Below, in pieces: positions 10,781-24,703 of a stretch of DNA of 64,000 nucleotides. The notes beneath the pieces are model-generated. The model ran no database searches. It had not been told where the DNA came from and saw only the letters and a program-made list of their open reading frames with translations. The position numbers and the translations under genes were made by a program. Positions within the stretch are counted from its first letter, which is position 1. Each line of letters starts with the position of its first letter. The stretch is from Spinellus fusiger (Eukaryota; Mucoromycota; Mucoromycetes; Mucorales; Phycomycetaceae): positions 116,117 to 180,116 of the forward strand of contig JALLLS010000071.1 in assembly GCA_025094145.1 (NCBI GenBank). The letters are read 5' to 3'.

Positions 10781-13700
10781 TGATTCCTATTTCCATGTCT
10801 CCTACAGAAACAGCACACATCTCCACTAGAACACAGATGCACCTGAGGAAGAATAAATAAAAGTAGAAAGATCGAAAGATACGCAAAAATATGTGGTGTC
10901 TTCAACCCCTAGAAAGACAAAGTGTATGAAATGGTAGCGCGACTTGATGTTCATCAGTAAAGTTTAATTTCTTTTCACTATTTCCGTTTGGACTTGAATT
11001 TAATGCATACCTCTCTCCATGGTGCGGAATAGATTTCCACAGAGATTCGCTGCCAGGGCCCTATAGAGAACACTCGAGGCTTTGGGGTGTGTGTGTGTGT
11101 GTGTGTGTGTGTCATGATTAGAGTTTGCTGTGGGCTATATCTCCTCTCATTCTACAGGCCTATGTGTCCTTTTGGTCTGGTGGTGTGACAGCCATCGCAA
11201 TGGCAGCGGACAAGCATAGTAGAAGAGAATAAACTCAAGAATGGTCTGCCGATTCCATACAAACAATGATCGTAGCTATTGTTGGCTGCACACCCTATGG
11301 CCTTCCATTGCCCAGAAAGCCTCTTCCCAGGATCCAGGGACAGCCAAGAGTTGGGAGAGAAAAAAGAAAAAAGAAAAAAGAAAAAAGAAATGCAAAGATT
11401 TCTCCAGTCTTCTGTGATGACTTTGCTATCAATCTGATACTTCTACTCCATCCTTCTCATGTGTGTTTCAGTCAATTGCTAAGCTCCCAGTGCTAGAGAT
11501 CGACTACAGCAGAACTCGGGTGCTGCATTCAGTTGTCTTATTATTATTTTTATGGACGCACACCTCTGCACTGTCATAAGAGACGCTGTCTGTCTGTCTG
11601 TCTGTCTGTCTGTCTTATTTTATATTTTCCTGTATGTGTTTTCGACATTTCCTTGTGCAATGGCTTTTCGATGCCGTAACAGAGCTCCTAAACAAGGCAA
11701 TTCATGAACAGAGCAGACACTCCTACAAACCGCTAGTCTTGTGTAAGAAACTAACACTCTGTGTAGCCTGTTTCCCTCTTTCTCTCCCTCTCTTTCTAAA
11801 AATATGAAAGTCTATGGCCGACCCAAAACTATGTTGACTGCCGATGTTACCTTTCCGTGTCCTATGACACATACATACATACATACATACATTTGTTCAT
11901 ACATTTACACTTATTTCCAGATTTCCAGATTCCCATATTCATACATTTCCAGACTCATACATTTCCAGATTCATACATTTACATATCTCCACATCTACAC
12001 ACTCACCCACATAGAGTTAACCTACAAACATTGTACAGTTTCTCAGAAAATATCAGTGACTTTCTTAGTTACTTTTGTGCCAAAGATCATGGTATAGATG
12101 ATCCAGCTCTCCGTATGGCAGCTATGCTATAAACACTTTTTTTTGATATCTGTTGCATTCTTTCTATTGTCCCAGCACGAGAAGCCTGTTGTTGCTATTT
12201 CTCTAAACCACACCACAGGGAAAAAAGGTAATGTTAACAGATATTGTGTATTTTTTGCAATAAATCTGCATAGCCGAATATCGCCTTGCATATTAAATCT
12301 GTGACAGAAATCTTAATGATTTTTACATGAAAGCAAACGATGTTTTGGAAGTATTGCTCATCATGCATATCCATTCTTCTTTATTAGAAGCTTCATACAC
12401 TCTTTTTTCCTGCCATTGAAAATAAAGAATATAATTGTTATATTCCACAGTGTTTCTTTATTGATCTTATTTGCAAAATCTTCTTATAAAAATAACAAAT
12501 CATCGAAGTCTATGTTTGTTCTCAAGATTTCATTATTGTTACATTATACTGAATTCAACACTGAGCAAGAACAGGATGTAATAAAGTTCTCTGAGACATG
12601 ATATGTATAAATGTTCACTCATTCCTTTGTGATAGAATATAATCTCATGATTTAGATAGGATGATGATGATGATTGAACATTATTCTGACTTGACTGTAC
12701 TGTTATTACTATTATAAAAGAGTACATTGATGGAAGAAACTTATTTTATATCTATTCATGACTTGATAAAGATAACATTATTCATTCTGCCGATTTAAAA
12801 TAGATTGATAATAATCAGTTTAGAGAATATAGTATATTACAGGCAAATCAAGGTCATAAATACTGCATCACTAATTTTTATTAATAGAGATTGATGGTGA
12901 CTGAAGAATACTTATAATATATATAATTAATGTTATTTACTATGAACATTGAATTAAAGTAAGAAGACTAGGGACAACCACGATATGTAAAACATATGTT
13001 ATGATTGTGAATATACATAATTTATATAGCTAACTTTTTTAAATGGTGGATGCTATCTTATTGTCCATATGAATAATTCTATTTATTTCATCTATTATTA
13101 AATATTAATTATACACCATGTATTTAAAGATTAGTCATGATGATTTTAACTATTGGTATGTTTAGATCTATCCATATTTTATGTCATCTCTATAATATCT
13201 TAGAATAATAGACATTGAGAAATATCTGTTAACATTACCTTTTTTCCCTGTGGTGTGGTTTAGAGAAATAGCAACAACAGGCTTCTCGTGCTGGGACAAT
13301 AGAAAGAATGCAACAGATATCAAAAAAAAGTGTTTATAGCATAGCTGCCATACGGAGAGCTGGATCATCTATACCATGATCTTTGGCACAAAAGTAACTA
13401 AGAAAGTCACTGATATTTTCTGAGAAACTGTACAATGTTTGTAGGTTAACTCTATGTGGGTGAGTGTGTAGATGTGGAGATATGTAAATGTATGAATCTG
13501 GAAATGTATGAGTCTGGAAATGTATGAATATGGGAATCTGGAAATCTGGAAATAAGTGTAAATGTATGAACAAATGTATGTATGTATGTATGTATGTGTC
13601 ATAGGACACGGAAAGGTAACATCGGCAGTCAACATAGTTTTGGGTCGGCCATAGACTTTCATATTTTTAGAAAGAGAGGGAGAGAAAGAGGGAAACAGGC

Positions 13701-14692
13701 TACACAGAGTGTTAGTTTCTTACACAAGACTAGCGGTTTGTAGGAGTGTCTGCTCTGTTCATGAATTGCCTTGTTTAGGAGCTCTGTTACGGCATCGAAA
13801 AGCCATTGCACAAGGAAATGTCGAAAACACATACAGGAAAATATAAAATAAGACAGACAGACAGACAGACAGACAGACAGCGTCTCTTATGACAGTGCAG
13901 AGGTGTGCGTCCATAAAAATAATAATAAGACAACTGAATGCAGCACCCGAGTTCTGCTGTAGTCGATCTCTAGCACTGGGAGCTTAGCAATTGACTGAAA
14001 CACACATGAGAAGGATGGAGTAGAAGTATCAGATTGATAGCAAAGTCATCACAGAAGACTGGAGAAATCTTTGCATTTCTTTTTTCTTTTTTCTTTTTTC
14101 TTTTTTCTCTCCCAACTCTTGGCTGTCCCTGGATCCTGGGAAGAGGCTTTCTGGGCAATGGAAGGCCATAGGGTGTGCAGCCAACAATAGCTACGATCAT
14201 TGTTTGTATGGAATCGGCAGACCATTCTTGAGTTTATTCTCTTCTACTATGCTTGTCCGCTGCCATTGCGATGGCTGTCACACCACCAGACCAAAAGGAC
14301 ACATAGGCCTGTAGAATGAGAGGAGATATAGCCCACAGCAAACTCTAATCATGACACACACACACACACACACACACCCCAAAGCCTCGAGTGTTCTCTA
14401 TAGGGCCCTGGCAGCGAATCTCTGTGGAAATCTATTCCGCACCATGGAGAGAGGTATGCATTAAATTCAAGTCCAAACGGAAATAGTGAAAAGAAATTAA
14501 ACTTTACTGATGAACATCAAGTCGCGCTACCATTTCATACACTTTGTCTTTCTAGGGGTTGAAGACACCACATATTTTTGCGTATCTTTCGATCTTTCTA
14601 CTTTTATTTATTCTTCCTCAGGTGCATCTGTGTTCTAGTGGAGATGTGTGCTGTTTCTGTAGGAGACATGGAAATAGGAATCATACTACTGG

Positions 14693-14902
<210 letters not shown>

Positions 14903-15024
14903 AGAGAGAGATGCGATTCATCTTTGGCTTGAGAGACATGGAGAGGTGACACTATTCCTTATGAGTTTGTTTTTTTCTATATCAAACTAGGCAATTTGAG
15001 CTTTTGGTCCTCTTTTCTCATTTT

Positions 15025-15909
15025 ACTTTACGATTTTTGCAAGTAACCATCCAAGCACAGAATGGCACAAGCATGAATTTTTAGACAGTGATACAAAAAT
15101 AAAGAACAAATCTTAATGTATTCCGATTCTTCTTTTTGGTATGGCTTATCTTTGAGTATAGTAGCTGTAAGACTGCTGTATTTATGATATAGTAAGTTTT
15201 TTTATGGTTGCAAGTGTGTGTCTGAAGATCTAATGAGTAGTGTTTTAAGATAAACTATGGTCTGTTTAATAATGGAGAAGTAATATTAAAATAAAAGCAG
15301 ATGGCTGTATGAACGGGAGATTTGATAATACGCTTTTCACAATGAACAGAGATCGACTGAGTCATCCCTTGTTACCATTAGTCACTACTGGAGCTAATAA
15401 TAAGGAATTGTGTCTCTATGTATGTTACTGTTGGTACAACATTTTCTCTCTCAACCATCGTTTTTGAGTTGAATATCAAAGGGGCATTGGGTCAGTTCAT
15501 CGTGATTAAATGGTTGATTACTCTTTCAAATATATATATATATATATATTCTACCTTTTACATTGATGCTATTATATTATAGAAGAAAAATTAATCTATG
15601 CCACTGAGAACCTATCCTTTCTTACTCAATAGTGATGTATTTTTCTGTGTGTGTTTGACATAATGATACAGTGCTTTCCTTTTATTTTCAGACTTTTTGA
15701 ATTTTTCTTTTCGGATTTCTATATCTTTAAATTCAGACATAAATCTTAATTTTTTAAACTAACAGAAGTTATAGTTAAGATGATATGATAAAAGAATCAG
15801 ACTTTCATTATGCTCATATCTATATTCTTTACCTATTTATTTGGAGTTGACACAGAAAAATTTCTTTTGATAAACATATATCCAAAGTTCTTTGAATTTA
15901 TAATCTAAC
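15025..15909. other. AT-rich intergenic stretch
   Basis: About 880 bp between the palindrome and a transposase relic. A short TA dinucleotide run lies near 15530-15550. No gene is recognised. Confidence 0.5.
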
Positions 15910-16530
15910 CTTAACAATCCTTAGCAGCAACATTAGCACATACAGCAGCAATTCTGGGTGTAAGCTGGCCTAACTCACTCAATTAATGTCTTTTAGTATT
16001 TTTCTTGACTTTTGCCCAACACTGGTCAATAGGATTAAGAAATGGCAAGTAAGATAGTAGGAAAATAGGCGTATAGCCATATTTGTTAATCGCCTTTATA
16101 ACAACATCAGAGTAGTGAATTCTATAATTATCCATCATAATGAAAACTCTTTTTTGTTCTGTTTATCTAGAATGTCCATAGTTAGTTCAATAAATTCTAT
16201 AACATGATAGGCTATTGTACCCTTTTTTTTCTTTTTCTTTTCAGGTTGAGGAAATCTTTCCTGAATCAAACAATACTAGTTTGATTCAGGTGTCCCAACT
16301 CTATAAAAATGATTAATTCAATTAAAAATAAAAGTATGTTTGTCTTCTAATTTATCAGGAGTTTTTTCCATTCTTTTTTAACATAACTTTTAAGGTATAT
16401 AGAACCATCACCGTCATTCCAAACCTTTTTTTTTAACTCATACGCCGTATTCTTAGGGATACTCATCATCCCTGCTGCTTTTAGTACCATGTAGTCTTCT
16501 TCTGTCATCAACCTAAAAATATATACATTT
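15910..16530 (-). pseudogene. Degenerate Tc1-type transposase relic
   Basis: Reading leftward from about 16530, remnants of a helix-turn-helix region (TEEDYMVLKAAGMMSIPKNT) are followed by GTIAYHVIEFIELTMDIL, then MMDNYRIHYSDVVIKAINKY and LPFLNPIDQCWAKVKKN. The order and motifs match the C-terminal DDE half of a Tc1/mariner transposase. The frame is broken by several stops and shifts. The final catalytic Glu reads Asp (NPID). The element is short, so the middle is probably deleted. No terminal repeats were found. Confidence 0.75.
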
Positions 16531-17095
16531 TTTACTTAGTCTTTGCTATACCTTTTATAATTTGCACTCATAGATTTCTTCCTGGAAACAGTAGCTAATG
16601 GATCTTTAATAATTCAAACGTATATGCTCTGAGTGTTATAAAACAAGATACTCAAGGAAGAGCAGGTTATATAATTTGTTTGAATACTAGTTCGATAAGA
16701 TTTAAAATTGATAACTTTTGAGCAAAAGTAATACTTAATTATTTTCTTTCAATTCTTTGTGAACGATACTTGACTTTTTATTGCTATTATCAGACATTAC
16801 TATTGTTATTATCACAGAAATGAATTGTGATTTTCAAGGCCTTTTTGCCCATAGCAATAGAGTTTTACCAAAAGTAACATTCATAATAATAATAAAAAAG
16901 ACATTTATTCTAAAAGCAGTCTACACTAAGGAAGATCATGGCATCTTTTATTTTTCATCAAACTACCTATCCACTACATTCTGAGTATGGAGTGTAAGCT
17001 TTTCTTCTACACTTTAGGACAGAGAATAAGTAAGTGACTTGCTTTTCTTCTTTTACATCTTTATTATCAGTTGGAGCTCCCTTTTTTCTTCCCTC
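16531..17095. other. AT-rich region upstream of the U11-48K gene
   Basis: Holds the presumed promoter of the + strand gene starting at 17096. No site or further gene is identified. Confidence 0.4.
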
Positions 17096-18481
17096 ATGCC
17101 TTTATCAAAAGTGAAAAAGCGAGAGCAACTCAATGCTTTAAAACAGAGACTGGACCAGGCCAACAGCCAATTACAATCCACTCTGTCTCTTTTGCATTGG
17201 GATGCTGATCAAGTGAAGCAGTGGGAACAAGTAAATACATATAGATAAGGAATTCCTCTCTAAAGAATGAAAATGAAAACAATAAGCCCAACCTACATTT
17301 TCATATGAATGCACCATATAAAAAAAAAAGTCCCATGCATCTCATTCTTTTGTATTTTGTATTTATACTCTATCGTTGGAAAAAAAAGCAACAACGCACC
17401 TTAAAGACATGTCCAGTCAATCCAACACACCAAATACCCACTCGTTCTTATCTATTGCATAGTCTTGCTTGTTTAAGAAAGAGTCGTGGAGTGGTTCACT
17501 CTGTTAAAGAAGAGGTACTTGTATTGTCCTAACATAAAAACAAACAAACAAACAAACTATAAAAGACATGTATACTTGTATCTATTCATAAAATATAGAT
17601 TCATGGAAATGCTCTTTTTCTTTTGTATAGACAGTACCAAGTTCACTTTTCTATTACCGCAGTGCACCAGCCGTGGTGTCTTTTTCTACCAAAGTACAGG
17701 CGGAAGAAATGGCTGAGACCCATCCTTATGCTGTGTATCCCCCTGTGACAAGACCTTTGAGCCCAACTCCAAGGACACTGGAGCCAACAGTGATGTCCGT
17801 CCAGGCACGTGATCAAGAGTACAATGAGTACACTGCGATGGCTCACAAAGTATTGGAGGCACGTCAATTCAAGCGATTCAATGTATTGGCGTTGGAGAGT
17901 CACGACCAGACGTGTAAGTCACAGCAAAGATTACTCTTGAAACAATCACTGAATTATTGGGACTCATTTTTCTTCTATTGTTTTATTGTTCTATTGTTTT
18001 ATTGTTCTATTGTTTTATTGTTCTATTGTTTTATTGTTCTATTGTTTTATTGTTCTATTGTTTTATTGTTCTATTGTTTTATTGTTCTATTGTTTTATTT
18101 TTATTGTTCTATTGTTTTATTGTTTTATTGTTCTATTGGTTTATTTGTTTATTTGTTTATGACTACTATTGTTATCATCGTTATTATTTGATGATGCTAT
18201 GGATGCATCAACATCACTTGTTTGGGCTGACAATGTTATGACAATGACAATGGCCCTACTTACTCTTATAGCTTATGAGAAGACACACCTTGAAGAGACT
18301 TCATCTCATCAGACAATGGAAAGTAGAGATTATAGACGGAGACCAAAACAATACCGCATTAGCCTCATACAAAGAACACCAAGTCAGGTACGGGATAAAG
18401 ATGTTGAACAAAACTTAAACTTAAATGAGATAGATTCAAAAACAGCTGGTGGAGGCTTACATGAAGGAGTTCAAGGCATGA
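17096..18481 (+). CDS. SNRNP48: U11-48K-like CHHC zinc-finger protein (minor spliceosome)
   Basis: Predicted component of the U11/U12 di-snRNP, which recognises U12-type 5' splice sites in the nucleus. Exons 17096-17230, 17389-17514, 17631-17913, 18272-18387, 18446-18481; 231 aa, all junctions GT-AG and in phase. The CHHC finger (C53-x5-H59-x9-H69-x3-C73, in CPVNPTHQIPTRSYLLHSLA) has the exact spacing of the zf-U11-48K family. An upstream helix ends in SLLHWDADQV. The C-terminal RDYRRRPKQYR and LVEAYMKEFKA match the order of conserved blocks I recall in animal U11-48K. The last intron (58 nt) was chosen because it restores this block; reading through instead gives an unrelated tail. TRM13 also has a CHHC finger, but no methyltransferase domain is present. 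Confidence 0.78.
17972..18165. repeat. 16-bp minisatellite in intron 3 of the U11-48K gene
   Basis: About ten copies of TTTTATTGTTCTATTG, pyrimidine-rich on the sense strand, inside the 358-nt intron 17914-18271. This is by far the longest intron of the gene. Confidence 0.9.
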
Positions 18482-18905
18482 AGGCTTTGTTAGAGTGAAT
18501 TCATTGTCTGTGTGTGTCTCTGTGTGTGTTTGTGTGTGTGTGTAGGGTTTATTCTCTATGAACACACTCTTATACGAATCCTGTGTAATTCTATTCAAAC
18601 ATTGTCTTATCTTATTCAGTGGCTATTCTACAAAATACAGACAGAGATGTGGGCGTGTTTGTATATTTTATTTCTTATATATATCATTGAAATGACGTGG
18701 CATCAATAGACAGCAACATAAATAAACAAGAAACAGTGTACGGCAAAAGAAGAATAATAAAAAAGGCACAAAGAAGAGGGAGTGTGTGTGTGTGTGTGTG
18801 TGGTATGGGCAGTTAAGAAACATGTGAGGAAAGTGATAACAACAGCGAATAAAAAGATAAACACAAAACAAATAAGAAGAGATAAAGAAAGAGGAGAAAG
18901 GGAGA
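18482..18905. other. Convergent 3' intergenic region
   Basis: About 420 bp between the ends of the U11-48K gene (+) and the Zn2Cys6 gene (-). It contains two GT-repeat tracts (about 18508-18543 and 18782-18803). No gene is seen. Confidence 0.5.
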
Positions 18906-21900
18906 CTAGTGATTAGGCTGAATTCCGTAGTTCCAACAAGTGTCTGGATCTTCCATAAGAAGTCCCATCATCGACTGACTTGGAAGAGGTGTATTGACGG
19001 CTGATCTTTCCAGAAAGGACTCATTCAAGACCATGGACTGTTGATGCTGCTGCTGCTGTTGTTGTTGTTGTTGTTGTTGGTTGGGAATCGTCACAAGGGA
19101 TGTCTGGTGGGAGTTGAATGTAGAAGGGCCTTGTACTTTTGATAAGGCCATGGACTCATAAGGTCTTTCATTGGAAATCCCATTTCCCATGGCCATAGCA
19201 TGAAGATGTGAATAGCCAAGTGAGTCCTGCTGAAATCCACCCGAGACAGTGTGTCTGTGATAGTGTGATGGGTTTGGATCATTTCCATTGCCATTAACAT
19301 TGCTGCCATTGCTGCCATAGGTCTGGTAGAGAGGATCCTGCTGTACTAATAATAAAGTAGAGTCACTTGCAAGAGAAGCAGCAGAGTGTGTACGATTCAT
19401 TAACATGGCTTGTTGGTGGTGGTAATGTGCTTGTTGGTGGTGGTGTTGTTGGTGTTGTTGGTGTTGTTGGTGTTGTTGGTATTGTTGGTAGTGATGATGT
19501 GCTTGTTGCTGCTGCTGTAATTGCTGCTGCTGTTGATGTATAGTCTGTTTTTGTTGTGAATGAACACCTTGATACAGCCCCATGCCTGGTGACTTCATCA
19601 TCTCAGTCGTGCCAAGATCATAGTAGTTGACAGCAGGTGCACCATAGGGAGGAGGAATATACCCTGTTGTTGGTGAAGGGGGCTGGGAATAACTCGCTAT
19701 AGAATGTAACTGATGATGTTGGCCCTGTTGAATAGCACCAGTACCAAGAACAGGAGCAGACATTCGATGATGAGCGTACGACGTTCCTGTCTGTGGCCGC
19801 TTCAGTGTCTGTTGTGGTATCCCTCCCATAGGATGAACTATGTCTGTGGTTAATACGAGTAAAGTCTTTCCACCACACCCACTTCCACTATAAACAGGGG
19901 GGTTCTTGGGTGTGCCCTTCTTAGTACCTTTCACTGATGTCTCTCCCGTCAAACTAGAGTAAGAGGCTGTTCTCGTATGACTAGGCGTGCGTGTGTTCAC
20001 CATGATAGTACTGTTCCTCTTAAGATGCTTGAATGACTGCTGTGGAGACATCTCTCCCGAGACAAGCAAAGGAGAAGAGTGCGTGGAGGAAGGTTGATCT
20101 GATGAAAACGAGAATGGAGCATGAACATCATGTTGTTCTTTCATCAATACTGTTTCTGCAGAAAGAGGTGGTTTTGTTTCATATTCAACATCTATCTCCG
20201 TTGCTGGTGATATCTTGACAAGTCCCTCAATAAGCCTTAATCCTCTGTTATAAAACTCCATCATGGTATCTGAATTGCAAGTATCCTTCACCAGTCGAAA
20301 GATGGTGACAGCTGCAGATAAGTAGTGAATCATCTGCTGGACACCACGCACAGAATAGTAGAGGGCTGTTGTGCCGCCTGTGTTTAGGAGATGTTCTGTT
20401 GTCTCCACAATCAAGGTGGCTGCTGTTTTGCAATAGTCTTGGTGTTCAATGCTCTCCTTGTCCTGACCATCATTAGGAAATGCATAGGGTCTGTGTAATA
20501 GAATAGTGACAAAATGAAGAGTAATAAATATAAAACAAGTACTTGTATCTCCTGGACTATTGAATGGCTTCAAAATATTCATCATGCATTTGGAGAGTGT
20601 CTCTAGTTGACTATGGATGACTCTGACTCTTCCTACTTCTCCTGTCTCATCACTGGATGGGGGATAGTCCTGAGGAGAGTATTTCTGACGCATAAAACAG
20701 AGAATAACACCATGAAGATGCATGAGTTTGGAAATCCAGTGAAATTGCATGATAATCTCCTGGTCTTCTGTCTGGGCTTCTTCTGTAAGCAGGTTAGGAT
20801 AGTCCACAGGATACACTTCCAAGTCAAAGTTTGCTTGTGTGCCTTGTTCAGTACTAAGAGATATATATATATATAAAGAAAGTACAGTTGATATTGCTAT
20901 TGCCATTGCGAGTGCTCTGTTTCTGTTTACCTCATAAGAATATCATACGCATAAATAGTCCAAAATACGCGTTTTCTCTGTTCTAACTCTACAGGAACAA
21001 TGTAGCATCCCCGAGGAAGGGCTCGTGGGAGTCCAAGGTCCTTACTCATACGTACAATCATCTGAAAGTAGAGTCGTGTTCTCCAAAAAAATCCAGGGCG
21101 TCGTACATATTCATGGTACTTGATTATCAGAATTAAGGCCTGAACTGTAGACAGTCTTGGAGCATCTGTGTAAATATCAAGTAAGCCCAAGGTCGTTTGG
21201 TAGTATCTCCAGCCAAGAGGTTCTCCATTTGAGAAGGCGGCTCTGTCTTCATCACTCACTAGCCACCGAGCAGCCACCGCGTACATTGCATTTAATAATA
21301 TGATACAAGGTTTCTTTTGCTGCAATTGGTCATAAAACAATGCTCTGTGAAGGATAGGGAGTTGAGGATGCACGTATTTGAAGTAGGCTTGAATGAGATC
21401 CATCTGAATGACTGTAGTATTGATATGTAGGTTTGGCTGTTTTGGTTCAGGATCCAGTTCTCTCATGCTGGGGTAATGGGTGGTATTTTCGTAGGCACAG
21501 GGAATCCGATCTGTTCTCGCAATCCAGTCTCGTACATAGAGTCCTTGTCCTGTTGTGCTTACAGAGATGCTGTCTGTGAGATGAATGTCTGTGTACTTGG
21601 CCTTTGATTCTTTGCACACGACCACTGCCTCTTCTTTATGAATGGATATACATTGATATATATGGATTGATATAGATAGATAGATATATATATATGTGTG
21701 TATGTGTATGTATGTTGATAAATAGATCAGTAGATCAGTAGATAGATACATGCATTGGTACATATCAATATCAATATCAATACATAGGTCAATACACAAA
21801 AGAGTATCTTACCTGGACATGAATCTCCTCCAGTATGATCGCTGACACGAGCCTCTAGGAATAAGTTGGCTTGAGGACTTGTACGAGAAAGAGGTGTTCT

Positions 21901-22583
21901 GCTTCCTCTGTTGGTATAGAATAAGTTTTTATTATTATGATGATTGTTATTGTTATTGTTATTATCTGTTTTCATCAGCAGGGGTAGATTTTGTTTGATC
22001 GCCATCACGCCACACTATTACCGTTTAGGAGTATCCGACTTCTTTCCATGGTCAAATACACATTCGGAGGATGTTTTTTGACAGCGCATGCATGGTTGAT
22101 CGCCATCACATTTTACCTAGCGAGTATAAAAATCATTTTGCTGGTTAAAAATACAAGTGGATCTAATTTCTTTCTTTCATTCATTGACAAGAAATCCATC
22201 TTTTTTTCCCCTCTTTTCCCTTCTTTTTCCTATAGAATCCCATAGTCCCTCCCTACTAGGACTATTTTCTCCCGAGAATTCTCCATGGACGGATAGTAAG
22301 CTGCCCTTTTTATAATTATAATTATAATAATAGTAATGGTGGTCGTGGTGGTGATTCGAACACAGTAAAGAAAAGTACACTCCCACAAACAACCCATCCC
22401 CTCCCACTGATGTCTACTCTTCTCTAAGGGTGTAGGGTATACTACCTTGCGTTTCCTACAAGCACTGCACGCCTGTGATGCTTTGTTTTTCTTGGTATTC
22501 TCTGTCATACCTGAGTGTCGTTTCTTTATAATGGATTTTGATTTGATAGGTGTTCCAGAAATATTTAGTGCGTCTTGTTCCAT
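18906..22583 (-). CDS. Zn2Cys6 transcription factor with fungal-specific TF domain
   Basis: Nuclear regulator, 992 aa. Exons 22583-22446, 22116-22022, 21907-21813, 21633-20931, 20853-18906, all phase-consistent. The zinc cluster, split by intron 1, is C39-x2-C42-x6-C49-x5-C55-x2-C58-x6-C65, the canonical Zn2Cys6 spacing (CSACRKRK then VKCDGDQPCMRCQ). Exons 4-5 encode the fungal-specific TF domain: IQAYFKYVHPQLPILHRALF, GLLDIYTDAPRLSTVQALIL, then DLGLPRA and LEQRKRVFWTIYAYDILM near the end of exon 4, and LHFVTILLHRPYAF in exon 5. The C-terminal 350 residues are low complexity with long Gln and Gln/His runs. The 329-nt first intron and the TA-rich fourth intron are larger than average. The target pathway cannot be told from sequence. 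Confidence 0.87.
19019..19080. repeat. CAG/CAA repeat coding poly-Gln
   Basis: Gives QQQQQQQQQQQHQQ near the C-terminus of the Zn2Cys6 factor. A second Gln/His tract is encoded at about 19415-19545. Confidence 0.9.
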
Positions 22584-23195
22584 CTTTGCATAGTGCGATA
22601 ATATGTGGAGATGGAAAGTAAATACTTTTTTTTTTTTCTTTTTTTTTTTTTCTTCAAACAGGTAAGGTGTTTGTTGGTAGACGTCTCACTGTCTGTCTCT
22701 AGGGTAATAGAGTGGAGAAATCTGCCAATCAGCTACAGGAGAATAAAGCGTATCTATAGAGCACTGACAGAAAAAGAGAGAAAGAGGAAGGGAAGGGAGG
22801 GTATAGAAGTAACTTTGGAAATCACAGACAACGACTATGACGGCTACTGTTACTGCTGTTAGAACAACTAGGACTGCTTCTTCTTCTACTGCTGCTACTG
22901 CTACTGCTACTACTGCTACTACTGCTACTACTGCTACTACTACTGCTGCTGCTGCTGCTACTGCTGCTGCTGAAATAAATAAATAAATAAATAAAAGGTA
23001 GCTCCACTGCAAAGACAGAAAAAGAGAAAAAGAGAGAATAAGGAATAAGAAAAGAGGTCCTGCTTATTAACCGACAGCGTGTACAACATCTGAGTATCAA
23101 ACAGGAAACAGTGCAACACCCTTTTTCTTATAAAAAGAAGTCTCCACAAGTACATATAAGGTCTGCTTTTTTTTTTTTGTTTATTGACATTTTGG
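22584..23195. repeat. Intergenic region with a triplet-repeat tract
   Basis: Lies between the start of the Zn2Cys6 gene and the 3' end of the MAK11-like gene. About 22840-22972 is a TACTGC/TGCTGC triplet array, which gives poly-Ser, poly-Ala or similar in reading frames but no credible protein. AAAT runs lie at about 22974-22995 and a T-rich tract at 22626-22654. Confidence 0.75.
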
Positions 23196-24703
23196 TTATT
23201 TCTCGGTCGTTTCTTCTTCTATGACTGCTTTTGAGTAGCCAGAATGCACTGTACAGCAGGTGATACGGCTCTTGGTATCGTATTCTCCCAATAAAACACC
23301 CTCACTGGTGCTGTCTGTGATGGTTTTCTCCAGATCCCAACATCGAATGACTCCATTGGAAGAAGTAGTAATAAGAACAGTCACTACTGTCTCGGGAGCA
23401 GGTCTTGAAGTCAACAACTCCACTGTCTTGACGCGTAAATCATGTCCCTTCCACTCAGCAATGCATGTGCCTGAAGAGGTGTCCCATACACGAATGTGTT
23501 TGTCTTCATGTCCACTGACAATGTACTCTTTCTCGGTGGTGGGGGATAAGTAGTACTGCATACAGAGGAATTTGGATCGATGTTCCATTTTACTAATGAT
23601 ATGTGCGTCCTATAATCACCACACCATACATAGGGTTATTATTGCTATGGTGGCTGCTGTTTTATCACTTACTGAGACAGAATAGGTGTGGATCTTTCTG
23701 TCAAATAGAATGGCATACTGGTCTCCTGCCTTATTCCAAAGCACCACTTGTCCTTCATCTCGGCCTAACTTGGTCATACTGGCCCTGCGTGCTGTCATAA
23801 GATTCCATACAATGGCAGTCTTATCACTGGACACAGACAGGGCAATTCTGCCTGTAGGATGGATAGCAAGAGAATGAATTCGACCTCTTTGTGTGTATAT
23901 GAATGAAGGACAAAAAACTGTAGTGAATAGAGAAGCTCAGTTGCATTATAAGAGAAATAACCTACTTGTGTCCCTTGAGAGTCTTCAGGTATTCCCAGTC
24001 CTTAGTTCTCCATAAGCAGAGAGTACCATCATCACTGCTAGAGAACATGTATTTGCCAAAGAACTTGATGTCTGTGATGTCTCCCTGGTGATGTCCTCCC
24101 AAAGAACCATATTCCTTGCGTCTCTTTACATCATAGAGACGGATAATCTCATCCGCACTGCCAGAAGCCAGGTAGTTTCCTCCTACAGCCACAGTACGAA
24201 TACAGGCAGTGTGTGCTGGTACAATAAAGATAGGCACCAAGTGAAGAGAGAAACCAGACTAAGAGAACAGAGCACAATAAAGAAGAAGAAAGGTAAGCAC
24301 AATCAGACCTATAACCCATGGCAGAGGTGTTGGGCCTAAAGTCTACACTCACAGCTGCTGCTTCTGATGTCTTCCAGTAGGCGTTGATACCATAGAGAAT
24401 ACGCTCATAGGTACCAGTAATAATACGAAAGTCTTCTTCAGACAGTTCTTTAGTGATGGATGAGGTGGGAAGAAGTAGATCCAGTGCAGAAGGAATATCT
24501 TTTTGTTTCTTTATAAGAGGTGTCTCCATATCTTCAGAATCTCTTCTTCTTCGTTTGCTGGTTGTTTCTTGCAGTGTCATTTGGGTTGGATCTGTAGGGA
24601 GACTGTGTTTTCTTTTTCTTTTTCTTTTTCTTTTTCTTTTTCTTTTTCTTTTGCCTGTGCCTGTGCTTGTGCTTGTGCTTGAGAATAAATACAGAAAAGA
24701 CAC
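23196..24703 (-). CDS. MAK11: MAK11/PAK1IP1-like WD40 ribosome-assembly protein
   Basis: A WD40 propeller of the Mak11/PAK1IP1 family, a nucleolar factor for 60S subunit maturation. Exons 24703-24353, 24258-23966, 23886-23673, 23609-23196; 423 aa, all junctions GT-AG and in phase. The conserved opening HTACIRTVAVGGNYLASGSA is followed by RLYDVKRRKEYGSLGGHHQG, LKGHKGRIHSLAIHPTGRIA and SVSSDKTAIVWNLMTAR, in Mak11 order. Later repeats contain EYIVSGHEDKHIRVWD and GVIRCWDLEKT. The N-terminus is a (KR)n run encoded by a TTTCTT hexamer repeat. A downstream ATG (24580) would remove this run and is an alternative start. Confidence 0.88.

Noticed and set aside
11266..12304. Several 70-100 codon frames in the palindrome arms, present in both arms
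   Set aside because: Duplicated only because the arms are identical; no domains, splice logic or plausible composition.
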